Assembly (NCBI RefSeq): GCF_024267655.1
Contig: NZ_CP100595.1
Span: 868,001-932,000 of the forward strand
Direction of reading: 5' to 3'
Source of the DNA: Arcobacter roscoffensis
Lineage (GTDB): Bacteria > Campylobacterota > Campylobacteria > Campylobacterales > Arcobacteraceae
Length of the DNA stretch: 64,000 nt
Made by a program: the position numbers and the translations under genes. This document shows positions 27,670-36,951 of this stretch, one piece after another. The notes beneath the pieces are model-generated. The model made no database searches. It saw only the letters and a list, made by a program, of their open reading frames with translations, and was not told the DNA's origin. Each line of letters opens with the position of its first letter. Position 1 is the stretch's first letter.

Positions 27670-27675
27670 TATAAT
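27670..27675 (+). promoter_or_regulatory. Extended -10 promoter of the toxin-antitoxin pair
   Basis: A perfect TATAAT preceded by TGC lies 19 bases before the antitoxin ATG, leaving a very short leader with an AAAAAAGG ribosome-binding site. It gives the pair a transcription start independent of galU. Confidence 0.6.
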
Positions 27676-27694
27676 AAAACAAAAAAGGTTTATT

Positions 27695-27898
27695 ATGAAA
27701 ACAATAAAATTAGAAATAGATGATTCTAAAATTGATATTGTTTTGAATATTATAGATAATCTTAAAGATGATGTTATTAGTAAATATGAAATTATAAGTG
27801 ATAAAAAGGAATCAAAAGATTTTATAGATATATCAGAAGAATCATTATATAAAATTTGGGAAAATGATGAGGATAGCGACTATGACAAGTTTTTGTAA
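27695..27898 (+). CDS. Putative antitoxin of a MazF-like toxin-antitoxin pair
   Basis: A small acidic 67-residue protein with no domain I recognise. The N-terminal half (MKTIKLEIDDSKIDIVLNII) could form a strand and helix of a dimerisation or DNA-binding unit. The C-terminal half is acidic (WENDEDSDYDKF), as expected for a tail wrapping a basic toxin. The call rests on position: the last 17 bases overlap the start of a MazF/PemK-type gene in another frame. Confidence 0.65.
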   Translation: MKTIKLEIDDSKIDIVLNIIDNLKDDVISKYEIISDKKESKDFIDISEESLYKIWENDEDSDYDKFL

Positions 27899-28217
27899 GT
27901 ATGATATTGTTGTAGTAAAGTTCCCATTTGCAAGTAGTTTGAAGTATAAAGCTAGACCTGCTGTTATAGTATCCTCAGATATTTATAATGAAAATAGTAG
28001 AAATACTCTTCTTATACTTGCTATTTCTAGTAGTATAGTAAATAAGCTTGACTTTGAAATTGAAGTTAAACTTTGGAAAGAATCTGGTCTATTAAAACCA
28101 TCAATTTTTAAATCATCAGTAGCAACTATAGAAAAAACATCAGTATTAAAGAAATTAGGTAAATTGAAAAAGGAAGATATAAATAGACTTGACTCATTTA
28201 TGAATATACTTTGTTAG
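27882..28217 (+). CDS. MazF/PemK-family endoribonuclease toxin
   Basis: A 111-residue protein of the MazF/PemK fold. FCKYDIVVVKFPFASSLKYKARPAVIVSSD holds the family's usual first strands and the conserved K-x-RP-A-V-I-V element; SRNTLLILAISSS follows, and KPSIFKSSVATIEK near the end resembles the conserved KPS segment. MazF enzymes cut mRNA at short sequences. I use the ATG at 27882 rather than 27864 because the family begins shortly before the first strand. The upstream small gene overlaps its start. Its insertion between galU and pgi interrupts an otherwise continuous sugar-nucleotide operon and suggests horizontal acquisition. Confidence 0.82.
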   Translation: MTSFCKYDIVVVKFPFASSLKYKARPAVIVSSDIYNENSRNTLLILAISSSIVNKLDFEIEVKLWKESGLLKPSIFKSSVATIEKTSVLKKLGKLKKEDINRLDSFMNILC

Positions 28218-28229
28218 AATAGAATTAAT

Positions 28230-28256
28230 TAGCTTAAATATATCTCATTTAAGTTA
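28230..28256 (+). terminator. Hairpin after the toxin gene
   Basis: Ten-base arms (28230-28239 with 28247-28256, one G-U pair) close a seven-base loop, starting 13 bases after the toxin stop. No proper U-run follows, so it is a probable but weak terminator. Confidence 0.5.
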
Positions 28257-28318
28257 TAACAAAATAACTTTTCAGTAAAATACACCAAATAATACACCAA
28301 AAGATAGGAAAAGTAAAA

Positions 28319-29533
28319 TTGAAATACGAAAAGAATTTCTACCAAATCAAATCAAATAGCGAGATATTTGAAAAGATAGTGGAAGAGAAAAAAGTTATAG
28401 GATATTATAACTTAGTAAATCAAGATACTTCAGAGATTTTAACTTTTTCAAAAACTGTAACAAAAAAAAATATAGTTGTAGTTGGTATTGGTGGAAGTAG
28501 TTTAGGAACTTATGCAATAAATAGTTTTTTAAGAAATAAATCAAATACTAAAAAACTTCACTTTTTAGAATCAACAGATCCCTTGGAGCTTAAAAAAAGA
28601 TTATCATATATATCTGATATAAATGATGCATTATTTATCATCATCTCAAAATCTGGTACTACTATAGAGACTATTTCAGTTTTTAAATACTTACATAGTT
28701 TAGTAAAAATAGATAAATCAAACTGTGTATGTATAACTGAAAATGATAGTAAACTAAACTCATATGCAAAAACAAATGATATAAAAACATTTGAAATCCC
28801 TAAAGATGTAGGTGGAAGATTTTCTGTGTTTTCACCTGTAGGACTTTTACCTTTGTCTATTATGGGAATAGATATAAAAAAACTACTAGATGGATGTAAA
28901 GAAGTAAATAATAGCTTTTTTGAAAAAGAAGAGTACTTTGACTCTATCTTTGAAAAAGCTAGATTTATGGTAGAGAATAAAAATAGATTTAATATAAATG
29001 TAATTTTTTCATACTCTTCTCTTTTAGAAGGCTTTAATAAGTGGTATATTCAATTATGGGGTGAAAGCTTAGGAAAAGTAAATATAAATGGAACAAGACA
29101 AGCCCTGACTCCAATAGGTCTTATTGGTCCAGTAGACCAACACTCTTTTCTACAACTAATAATGGAAGGTGTAAGAGATAAAACAGTTACATTTATAAAA
29201 GTAGAGGACTTTGAAGAAGAAACAGTAATACCAGATATATCAATACCTCATTTAGAAGAGTTAGACTATGTAAATAATATCAAGTTTAAAGACTTGATAA
29301 ATATGCAAGCTGATTCAACAATACAAGCAGTACAAGATATAGGGAATATCCCAACAGATGTAATTACAATAGAAAAAGTAGATGAGTTTAATATAGGAAA
29401 ACTCATGTACTCATATCAACTATTAACATCAATAGTTGGAAGCTTTATGCAAATAGATACATATAATCAACCAGGTGTTGAAGAAGGTAAGATTATTTTG
29501 AAAAATAAGTTTAGAAATGAGGATATGAAGTAG
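28319..29533 (+). CDS. pgi: Glucose-6-phosphate isomerase
   Basis: Interconverts glucose 6-phosphate and fructose 6-phosphate. The family motifs are VVVGIGGSSLGTYA near residue 56, IISKSGTTIET near residue 103, GGRFSVFSPVGLLP near residue 165 and the C-terminal YNQPGVEEGK containing the end signature. The 404-residue length is shorter than the 550-residue E. coli enzyme but normal for Campylobacterota. The start is a TTG preceded by AGGAAAAG. The stop codon is adjacent to the ugd ATG. Confidence 0.95.
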   Translation: MKYEKNFYQIKSNSEIFEKIVEEKKVIGYYNLVNQDTSEILTFSKTVTKKNIVVVGIGGSSLGTYAINSFLRNKSNTKKLHFLESTDPLELKKRLSYISDINDALFIIISKSGTTIETISVFKYLHSLVKIDKSNCVCITENDSKLNSYAKTNDIKTFEIPKDVGGRFSVFSPVGLLPLSIMGIDIKKLLDGCKEVNNSFFEKEEYFDSIFEKARFMVENKNRFNINVIFSYSSLLEGFNKWYIQLWGESLGKVNINGTRQALTPIGLIGPVDQHSFLQLIMEGVRDKTVTFIKVEDFEEETVIPDISIPHLEELDYVNNIKFKDLINMQADSTIQAVQDIGNIPTDVITIEKVDEFNIGKLMYSYQLLTSIVGSFMQIDTYNQPGVEEGKIILKNKFRNEDMK

Positions 29534-30739
29534 ATGAAAATAGCAATAGCAGGAACAGGATACGTAGGCCTGTCAAATGGAATACTATTAGCACAACATA
29601 ATGAAGTAATAGCATTAGATATAATTCCTCAAAAAGTAGAACTTCTAAATAATAAAAAATCACCAATAGAAGATAAAGAAATAATTGAATACTTACTAAG
29701 AAATGATTTAAACTTTAAAGCAACACTAGATAAAAAGCAAGCTTACGAAAATGCAGACTTTGTAATAATCTCAACACCAACAGATTATGATCCTGAAACA
29801 AACTATTTTAATACTAAGTCAATAGAGTATGTAATAAAAGATGTTCTTGAAATAAACCCAAATACAATAATGGTAATAAAATCAACAATTCCTGTAGGAT
29901 ACACAAAAGAAATATCAAAAAAGTTTGATACAAATAATATTATCTTCTCTCCAGAATTTTTAAGAGAAGGAAAAGCACTACACGATAATCTATATCCTTC
30001 AAGAATTATAGTAGGTGAACAAAGCCAAAGAGCCGAGACTTTTGCAAAACTACTAGAGCAAGGTGCAATAAAAGAAAATATAGATGTTTTATTTACTGAC
30101 TCAACAGAAGCAGAAGCAATAAAACTATTTTCAAATACATATCTAGCTATGAGAGTATCATACTTTAATGAACTAGACTCATATGCACAAGCTCATAATC
30201 TTGACTCAAAACAAATTATAGAAGGTGTAGGATTAGATCCAAGAATTGGTAGTCATTATAATAATCCAAGCTTTGGATATGGTGGATATTGCCTTCCAAA
30301 AGATACAAAACAATTAAGAGCAAACTATGAAGATGTACCACATAGCTTAATATCAGCAATAGTAGAAGCAAACTCTACAAGAAAAGATTTTATAGCCCAA
30401 AGTATTATAGAAAAACTAAATCTAACACCTGTAAACCCTGATAATATAGAAACTGCAAAAAAAGTAGGAGTATATAGACTTATCATGAAAGAAGGAAGTG
30501 ATAACTTTAGAGCTTCAGCTATTCAAGGAATTGTGAAAAGAATCAAAGCTAAGGGAATAGAAGTAGTTATCTATGAACCAAATTTAGAAGATGATGTGTT
30601 TTTTAACTCAAAAGTAGTAAAAGATTTAGATGAGTTTAAAAAGCAAGTAGATGTAATAGTAGCAAATAGACTTAGTGAAGACTTACTTGATGTTCAAGAT
30701 AAAGTTTATACTAGAGATATTTTTAATAGTGATAATTAA
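29534..30739 (+). CDS. ugd: UDP-glucose 6-dehydrogenase
   Basis: Oxidises UDP-glucose to UDP-glucuronate with two NAD. The Rossmann start is [20 protein letters not shown], and the catalytic cysteine lies in [14 protein letters not shown]. The UDP-binding C-terminal domain follows ([20 protein letters not shown]). At 401 residues it fits the short Ugd branch common in polysaccharide islands, distinct from the WbpO-like dehydrogenase encoded at 31806. It abuts pgi with no gap. Confidence 0.95.
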   Translation: MKIAIAGTGYVGLSNGILLAQHNEVIALDIIPQKVELLNNKKSPIEDKEIIEYLLRNDLNFKATLDKKQAYENADFVIISTPTDYDPETNYFNTKSIEYVIKDVLEINPNTIMVIKSTIPVGYTKEISKKFDTNNIIFSPEFLREGKALHDNLYPSRIIVGEQSQRAETFAKLLEQGAIKENIDVLFTDSTEAEAIKLFSNTYLAMRVSYFNELDSYAQAHNLDSKQIIEGVGLDPRIGSHYNNPSFGYGGYCLPKDTKQLRANYEDVPHSLISAIVEANSTRKDFIAQSIIEKLNLTPVNPDNIETAKKVGVYRLIMKEGSDNFRASAIQGIVKRIKAKGIEVVIYEPNLEDDVFFNSKVVKDLDEFKKQVDVIVANRLSEDLLDVQDKVYTRDIFNSDN

Positions 30740-30752
30740 GAAAAGGAACAAA

Positions 30753-31781
30753 ATGAGATATGAAAAGATAAAAGAAGAGCTCTTAAATAATCCAAAGAGA
30801 TGGTTAATAACAGGATGTGCTGGATTTATAGGCTCAAATCTTTTAGAAACTCTTTTAAAACTAAACCAAAAAGTCATAGGTCTAGATAACTTTTCAACTG
30901 GTCATCAACATAATTTAGATGATGTGAAAAATTGTGTTTCAAATGAACAATGGAAAAACTTTTCTTTTATTAAAGGTGATATTTCTGATTATGATACTTG
31001 TGATATTGCTTGTAAAAATGTAGATATTATTTTAAATCAAGCTGCATTAGGTTCAGTTCCAAGATCAATTGATAATCCTGTAATTTCAAATAATTCAAAT
31101 GTAACAGGTTTTTTAAATATTTTAACAGCCGCAAAAGAAAATGGTGTAAAAAGATTTGTATATGCTTCATCTTCATCTGTTTACGGTGATAGTGTTGAGC
31201 TTCCAAAAGTAGAAGAAAGAACAGGTAGTCTTTTATCACCTTATGCTGTTACAAAATATGTAAATGAACTTTATATGGGAGTTTTTTATAAGTGTTATGG
31301 CTTTGAATCAATTGGACTTAGATATTTTAATGTATTTGGTAGAAGACAAGATCCAAATGGAGCGTATGCAGCAGTAATGCCAAAATGGATTTCTTCAATA
31401 TTAAATGGTGAAAATGTTTACATAAATGGTGATGGTGAAACATCAAGAGACTTTACATATATAGATAATGTTATTCAAGCAAATATTTTAGCAGGAACTA
31501 CAACAAATAAAGAAGCTTTTGCTCAAGCATTTAACACAGCAGCAGGTGGAAGAGAAACACTAAATAATTTATATAATGCAATAACAAATGGTATAAAAGA
31601 AAAATTACCAGAATTAGAAGTAAAAGAAGCAGTTTATAGAGATTTTAGAGCAGGAGATATAAGACATTCAAATGCAAATATTAATAAAGCAAAAGAACTA
31701 TTAGGATATGAACCAACTCATACACTTGAAACAGGCTTACAAGAATCAATAGCTTGGTATATAGAGAACTTAAAGAAATAA
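30753..31781 (+). CDS. UDP-N-acetylglucosamine 4-epimerase (WbpP/TviC-like)
   Basis: An extended-SDR enzyme of 342 residues. [16 protein letters not shown] is the NAD-binding motif, [10 protein letters not shown] holds the catalytic serine, and [13 protein letters not shown] carries the Tyr-x-x-x-Lys pair. [15 protein letters not shown] is characteristic of the WbpP/TviC group, which interconverts UDP-GlcNAc and UDP-GalNAc (or the uronates). I use the ATG at 30753 because AAAGGA precedes it; an upstream in-frame ATG lies inside ugd. It stands next to the WbpO/TviB-like dehydrogenase, its usual partner for UDP-GalNAcA synthesis. Confidence 0.88.
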   Translation: MRYEKIKEELLNNPKRWLITGCAGFIGSNLLETLLKLNQKVIGLDNFSTGHQHNLDDVKNCVSNEQWKNFSFIKGDISDYDTCDIACKNVDIILNQAALGSVPRSIDNPVISNNSNVTGFLNILTAAKENGVKRFVYASSSSVYGDSVELPKVEERTGSLLSPYAVTKYVNELYMGVFYKCYGFESIGLRYFNVFGRRQDPNGAYAAVMPKWISSILNGENVYINGDGETSRDFTYIDNVIQANILAGTTTNKEAFAQAFNTAAGGRETLNNLYNAITNGIKEKLPELEVKEAVYRDFRAGDIRHSNANINKAKELLGYEPTHTLETGLQESIAWYIENLKK

Positions 31782-31805
31782 ATATTAATTGGGAGAGATG
31801 AATAA

Positions 31806-33053
31806 ATGAATAAAATTTGTGTAATAGGTCTAGGATATGTGGGATTGCCATTAGCAGCAGCATTTTCATCAAAATATCATGTAGTAGGATTAGATATATA
31901 TCAAGAGAGAATTGATGAATTATCACGTGCGTTTGATAGAACATTAGAATTAAATGAATCACAATTGCAAGAAGCTATTGATAATGGTATAAAATTTACT
32001 TGTAGTATAGATGATATAAAAGATTGTAATATTTATATAGTAACAGTACCAACTCCAATTGATAAAAATAAAAGACCAGATTTAACTCCCTTAATTAAAG
32101 CAAGTGAAACTGTAGGAAAAGTTCTAAAAAAAGATGATATCGTAATTTATGAATCAACTGTTTATCCAGGAGCTACAGAAGAAGATTGCGTACCTGTACT
32201 TGAAAAGTTCTCAAATCTAACTTTCAATAAAGACTTCTTCTGTGGTTATTCACCTGAAAGAATTAACCCAGGTGATAAAGAACACACAGTTACAAAGATT
32301 CTAAAAGTAACAGCTGGTTCAACTCCTGAAATTGGAAAAAAAGTAGATGCATTATACTCTTCTATTATAACAGCTGGTACTCACTTAGCACCAACAATAA
32401 AAGTAGCAGAAGCAGCAAAAGTAATTGAAAATAGTCAGAGAGATATAAACATTGCATTTGTAAATGAATTAGCAATTATCTTTAATAAACTTGGTATTAA
32501 TACAAATGATGTACTAGAAGCAGCAGGAACAAAATGGAACTTCTTACCATTTAAACCAGGATTAGTTGGTGGACATTGTATTGGAGTTGATCCATATTAT
32601 TTAACACATAAAGCACAATCAATTGGATATAACCCTGAAATTATTTTAGCAGGAAGAAGACTAAATGATAATATGGGTATATATGTAGCTAATCAAGTAA
32701 TAAAACTAATGATTAAAAAAGGTCATAAAATAGAAGGTTCTAATGTATTAATGTTAGGAATTACTTTTAAAGAGAATTGTCCAGATATTAGAAATTCAAG
32801 AGTAATTGATGTAGTAGAAGAATTACAAGAGTTTGGATGTAATATAGATGTATATGATCCATGGGCAGATAAAGAAGAAGTTAAACATGAGTATTCTTTA
32901 GATTTAGTAAAAGATATAGACACATTAAAATATGATGGAATAGTAGTAGCTGTTGCTCATGATCAGTTTAAAACTTTAGATTTATCAAATAGAGATAAAG
33001 CTGTTTTATTTGATATTAAGTCTATTATTGATGATGTTGATGGGAGACTTTAA
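31806..33053 (+). CDS. UDP-N-acetylhexosamine dehydrogenase (WbpO/TviB-like)
   Basis: A 415-residue nucleotide-sugar dehydrogenase. The NAD-binding start is [17 protein letters not shown]. The substrate-recognition and catalytic segment is [16 protein letters not shown] with the active cysteine, and [16 protein letters not shown] lies in the C-terminal domain. The sequence resembles TviB/WbpO, which oxidises UDP-GalNAc or UDP-GlcNAc to the uronic acid, more than Ugd. Together with the preceding epimerase it should give UDP-GalNAcA or an isomer. The stop codon overlaps the legB start. Confidence 0.9.
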   Translation: MNKICVIGLGYVGLPLAAAFSSKYHVVGLDIYQERIDELSRAFDRTLELNESQLQEAIDNGIKFTCSIDDIKDCNIYIVTVPTPIDKNKRPDLTPLIKASETVGKVLKKDDIVIYESTVYPGATEEDCVPVLEKFSNLTFNKDFFCGYSPERINPGDKEHTVTKILKVTAGSTPEIGKKVDALYSSIITAGTHLAPTIKVAEAAKVIENSQRDINIAFVNELAIIFNKLGINTNDVLEAAGTKWNFLPFKPGLVGGHCIGVDPYYLTHKAQSIGYNPEIILAGRRLNDNMGIYVANQVIKLMIKKGHKIEGSNVLMLGITFKENCPDIRNSRVIDVVEELQEFGCNIDVYDPWADKEEVKHEYSLDLVKDIDTLKYDGIVVAVAHDQFKTLDLSNRDKAVLFDIKSIIDDVDGRL

Positions 33054-34243
33054 TGTCAAAAGTTTTAAATCTGATAGGTCGAACACAAGAACTTTTTTGT
33101 GATGATATAAATAAACATGATAATGAGTTAAAGAAAATAGTATCAAACTCTACATTTTTAGTTATTGGTGGTGCTGGAAGTATTGGTCAAGCAGTTACAA
33201 AAGAAATATTTAAAAGAAATCCTAAAAAAATTCATGTTGTTGATATATCTGAGAATAATATGGTTGAATTAGTTCGAGATATAAGAAGCAGTTTTGGATA
33301 TATTGATGGAGAATTTGCAACATTCGCCCTTGATATTGGAAGTATTGAATATGATGCTTTTATAAAATCAGATGGTCAATATGATTATGTTTTAAACCTA
33401 TCTGCACTTAAGCATGTAAGAAGTGAAAAAGATCCATTTACACTTATGCGCATGATTGAAACAAATGTTTTCAACACAGATAAAACACTTCAACAATCAA
33501 TTGAAAATGGAACTAAAAAGTATTTTTGTGTAAGTACAGATAAAGCTGCAAACCCTGTTAATATGATGGGTGCAAGTAAAAGAATCATGGAAATGTTTGT
33601 AATGAGAAAATCAAAACAAATAGATGTTTCTATGGCTAGATTTGCAAATGTAGCTTTTAGTGATGGAAGTTTATTACATGGATTTAATCAAAGAATTCAA
33701 AAAAATCAACCAATAGTCGCTCCTAATGATATAAAAAGGTATTTTGTAACACCTCAAGAATCTGGTGAATTATGTTTAATGTCTTGTATCTTTGGTGAAA
33801 ATAGAGATATATTTTTCCCAAAATTAAGTGAAAACTTACATCTTATCACTTTTGCAGATATTGCAGTAAAGTATTTAAAGAATCTTGGATATGAACCATA
33901 TTTATGTAAAGATGAAGATGAAGCTAGAGAATTGGCAAAAACTCTACACTCTCAAGGTAAATGGCCTTGTTTATTTGCTTCTAGCGATACAACAGGTGAA
34001 AAAGATTTTGAAGAGTTTTTTACAGATAAAGAAGTTTTAGATATTAATAGATTTGAAAATCTTGGGATTATAAAAAATGAAGCTTTATTTAATGAAGATA
34101 AATTAAATTATTTTGAAACAATAATTAAAAACTATAAGGCAAATTTATCATGGACAAAAGAAGATATTGTAAAAGAGTTTTTTAGAATGATTCCAGATTT
34201 TGGACATAAAGAGACTGGTAAATATCTTGACGGGAAGATGTAA
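33053..34243 (+). CDS. legB: Nucleotide-sugar 4,6-dehydratase, LegB-like
   Basis: A 396-residue SDR dehydratase with FLVIGGAGSIGQAVTKEIF, CVSTDKAANPVNMMGASKRI and FANVAFSDGS, the pattern of PseB/CapD/LegB proteins. These convert UDP- or GDP-GlcNAc to the 4-keto-6-deoxy sugar. The retained-configuration LegB assignment comes from the next genes, which form a legionaminic set (aminotransferase, NeuD-like acetyltransferase, NeuB-like synthase, NeuC-like hydrolysing epimerase, CMP-transferase). An extra C-terminal region (about residues 300-396) is typical of this long subgroup. It overlaps the dehydrogenase upstream by one base. Confidence 0.85.
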   Translation: MSKVLNLIGRTQELFCDDINKHDNELKKIVSNSTFLVIGGAGSIGQAVTKEIFKRNPKKIHVVDISENNMVELVRDIRSSFGYIDGEFATFALDIGSIEYDAFIKSDGQYDYVLNLSALKHVRSEKDPFTLMRMIETNVFNTDKTLQQSIENGTKKYFCVSTDKAANPVNMMGASKRIMEMFVMRKSKQIDVSMARFANVAFSDGSLLHGFNQRIQKNQPIVAPNDIKRYFVTPQESGELCLMSCIFGENRDIFFPKLSENLHLITFADIAVKYLKNLGYEPYLCKDEDEARELAKTLHSQGKWPCLFASSDTTGEKDFEEFFTDKEVLDINRFENLGIIKNEALFNEDKLNYFETIIKNYKANLSWTKEDIVKEFFRMIPDFGHKETGKYLDGKM

Positions 34244-34244
34244 T

Positions 34245-35381
34245 ATGCAAAAAACAGTTGATTTTATAAAACAAACATTTAATACAAATGAGTTTATCCC
34301 TTTACATGAGCCGAGATTTATAGGTAATGAAAAGAAGTATTTAAATGATTGTATCGATTCTACATTTGTATCAAGTGTTGGAAAATATGTAGATACTTTT
34401 GAAAAAGAGTTTGCAAAAAGAGTTGGAAGTAAGTATGCGATAGCAACTGTAAACGGAACAGCTGCACTTCATATTTCACTACTTTTAGCAGATGTGAAAA
34501 AAGATGATGAAGTTATCACTCAACCACTTACTTTTATTGCAACTTGTAATGCTATCAGTTATATAGGAGCAAAACCTATATTTGTGGATGTTGATTTAGA
34601 TACGATGGGTTTAAGTCCTGAATCACTTAAGAACTTCTTAGAAACAAATTGTGAAATTATAGAAAATAAATGTATAAATAAAACAACTGGAAAAACTATA
34701 AAAGCATGCGTTCCAATGCATACATTTGGACACGCTTGTAGAATAAATGAGATAAATGAAATTTGTGATATTTGGTATATTTCCTTAGTAGAAGATGCAG
34801 CTGAAAGTTTAGGCGGTTACTATAAAGACAAACATACAGGAACTTTTGGAAAAGTTGGAGCATTTTCTTTTAATGGAAATAAAATCATAACTTCTGGTGG
34901 TGGTGGAGTTATCGTTACAGATGATGAATCATTAGCAAAAAAAGCGAAGCATATCACTACTACAGCAAAAGTCCCTCATCCATATGAATATGTACATGAC
35001 GAGATAGGATATAATTATCGACTTCCAAATATTAATGCAGCACTTTTAGTAGCTCAGTTAGAACAAATTGATAAATTTTTAGAATCAAAAAGAAATTTAG
35101 CCACAAAATATAAAGAATTCTTTTTAGAAAACAATATAAAATTTATTACTGAACCAAAAGATTCAAAATCAAATTATTGGCTTCAGGCTATTTTACTGGA
35201 CGATGAAAATCAAAGAAATGAATTTTTAGACTTTACAAATAAAAATGGTGTAATGACAAGACCAATTTGGAAGCTAATGAATGAACTTGAAATGTTCAAA
35301 GATTGTCAAAAAACAGATTTGAAAAATGCGAAATATCTTGAAAAAAGAGTTGTAAATATACCTAGTTCGGTGATTTTATAA
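34245..35381 (+). CDS. legC: PLP-dependent sugar aminotransferase, LegC-like
   Basis: A 378-residue DegT/DnrJ/EryC1-family enzyme that would aminate C4 of the 4-keto sugar. VNGTAALHISLLLA binds PLP phosphate, VEDAAESLGGYYKDKHTGTF holds the aspartate, and FSFNGNKIITSGGGGVI has the Schiff-base lysine. LNIN-like sites are also kept (YNYRLPNINAALLVAQLEQI). I set the start at 34245, just after the legB stop; an in-frame ATG at 34200 lies inside legB and would add 15 non-family residues. Confidence 0.9.
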   Translation: MQKTVDFIKQTFNTNEFIPLHEPRFIGNEKKYLNDCIDSTFVSSVGKYVDTFEKEFAKRVGSKYAIATVNGTAALHISLLLADVKKDDEVITQPLTFIATCNAISYIGAKPIFVDVDLDTMGLSPESLKNFLETNCEIIENKCINKTTGKTIKACVPMHTFGHACRINEINEICDIWYISLVEDAAESLGGYYKDKHTGTFGKVGAFSFNGNKIITSGGGGVIVTDDESLAKKAKHITTTAKVPHPYEYVHDEIGYNYRLPNINAALLVAQLEQIDKFLESKRNLATKYKEFFLENNIKFITEPKDSKSNYWLQAILLDDENQRNEFLDFTNKNGVMTRPIWKLMNELEMFKDCQKTDLKNAKYLEKRVVNIPSSVIL

Positions 35382-35956
35382 TGAAAGAAAAAATAGTTCT
35401 TATTGGTGGTGGAGGACACTGTCATAGTGTTATTGATGTAATTGAGCAAGAAAATAAATATGAAATTATTGGAATAGTAGATATAAAAGAAAATATAGGT
35501 AAAAAAGTTTTGAATTATAAAGTTATTGCTTGTGATGATGATTTAGATACAATTTTTCAAACTTGTGAAAATGCAATTATAACAGTAGGACAAATTGAAT
35601 CAAACCAAATAAGAATTAAAATTTATAATAAATTAAAACAAATAGGATTTAATTTACCCGTAATTATTTCACCATTTGCTTATGTTTCAAAATATGTAGA
35701 TGTGAATGAAGGAACAGTTATTATGCATCATGTTCTTGTAAATGCAAATTCAAAAATAGGTAAAAACTGTATAATAAACACAAAAGCACTTATTGAACAT
35801 GATAGTGTTATAGAAGATAATTGTCATATTTCGACAGCAAGTGTAATAAATGGTGGGGTTACAGTAAAAGAAAATAGTTTTTTTGGAAGTAATGCAACTT
35901 CCAAACAATATATAGATATAAATGGATTTATAAAAGCGGGGAGTTTAGTAAAGTGA
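35381..35956 (+). CDS. legH: Left-handed beta-helix sugar acetyltransferase, LegH/NeuD-like
   Basis: A 191-residue NeuD-family protein with an N-terminal Rossmann-like piece (IVLIGGGGHCHSVIDVIEQ) and C-terminal hexapeptide repeats (VNANSKIGKNCIINTKALIE). It should transfer acetyl from acetyl-CoA to the C4 amine to give the diacetylated bacillosamine derivative. The catalytic histidine is probably in LIEHDSVIED. It starts on the base overlapping the legC stop. Confidence 0.87.
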   Translation: MKEKIVLIGGGGHCHSVIDVIEQENKYEIIGIVDIKENIGKKVLNYKVIACDDDLDTIFQTCENAIITVGQIESNQIRIKIYNKLKQIGFNLPVIISPFAYVSKYVDVNEGTVIMHHVLVNANSKIGKNCIINTKALIEHDSVIEDNCHISTASVINGGVTVKENSFFGSNATSKQYIDINGFIKAGSLVK

Positions 35957-36951
35957 ATAAAGTATTTATAATCGCAGAAGCAGGAGTAAACCATAATGGT
36001 TCAATCGAACTTGCAAAAGAGTTGATTGATGTAGCTAGTGAAAGTGGAGCAGATGCAGTTAAATTTCAGACATTTAAGGCAGAAAAATTAGTTTCAAAAA
36101 ATGCACAAAAAGCAGATTATCAAAAACAAACTACTGATACAAAAGAATCACAATTTGATATGATAAAAAAACTTGAACTTGATATGGATACACATAAAGA
36201 ACTAATGGCTTATTGTAAAACTAAAAATATTATGTTTCTATCTACTCCGTTTGACCATGATAGTATTGAACTATTAAATGATTTAGGACTTGAAATATTT
36301 AAAATACCAAGTGGTGAAATTACAAATTTACCATATCTTAGATATATAGGAGAGCTAAACAAAAAAGTAGTTCTTTCAACAGGTATGGCAGATATTGGTG
36401 AGATAGAAGATGCTTTAGATGTACTTCATGAAGCAGGCACAAAAAAAGAAAATATCACAGTACTACATGCAAATACTATGTATCCAACACCTATGGAAGA
36501 TGTAAATCTAAAAGCTATGGTAACTATAGGAAATACATTTGATATTGACTTTGGGTATAGTGACCATACCTTAGGAATAGAAGTTGATATTGCTGCAGTT
36601 GCTATGGGAGCAAGCTGTATTGAAAAGCATTTTACTTTAGATAAGACAATGGACGGGCCCGACCATAAAGCAAGTTTAGAGCCAGCTGAATTAAAAGCTA
36701 TGGTAGATGCTATACGAAATATAGAGTTAGCTCTTGGAAGTAGTGTAAAAAAACCATCAAAAAGTGAAATCCCAAATATGAAAATAGCTAGAAAATCTAT
36801 AGTTGCAAAATCTGAAATAAAAAGAGGTGAAATTTTAGATAAAGATAATCTTGCTATAAAAAGACCAGGTAATGGAATAAATCCTATGCGATGGGATGAG
36901 ATAGTTGGAACAATAGCAACTAAAGATTATAAAGAGGATGAAATAATATGA
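35953..36951 (+). CDS. legI: N,N'-diacetyllegionaminic acid synthase (NeuB family)
   Basis: A 332-residue enzyme that condenses the 6-deoxy-mannosamine derivative with phosphoenolpyruvate. The TIM barrel shows IIAEAGVNHNGSIELAKELI, ADAVKFQTFKAEKL, IFKIPSGEITNLPYLRYIG and GYSDHTLG, and a C-terminal SAF (antifreeze-like) domain contains KRPGNGINPMRWD. NeuB, LegI and PseI are alike; context with a NeuC/LegG-type epimerase rather than a PseG hydrolase favours LegI. GTG start, overlapping legH by four bases. Confidence 0.88.
   Translation: MNKVFIIAEAGVNHNGSIELAKELIDVASESGADAVKFQTFKAEKLVSKNAQKADYQKQTTDTKESQFDMIKKLELDMDTHKELMAYCKTKNIMFLSTPFDHDSIELLNDLGLEIFKIPSGEITNLPYLRYIGELNKKVVLSTGMADIGEIEDALDVLHEAGTKKENITVLHANTMYPTPMEDVNLKAMVTIGNTFDIDFGYSDHTLGIEVDIAAVAMGASCIEKHFTLDKTMDGPDHKASLEPAELKAMVDAIRNIELALGSSVKKPSKSEIPNMKIARKSIVAKSEIKRGEILDKDNLAIKRPGNGINPMRWDEIVGTIATKDYKEDEII

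Noticed and set aside
28319-29533. Truncated pgi
   Set aside because: The 404-residue length is normal for this bacterial group and all active-site motifs are present.
30675-30752. Upstream extension of the WbpP-like gene
   Set aside because: The added 26 residues lie within ugd, are hydrophobic and not family-like; AAAGGA precedes the ATG at 30753.
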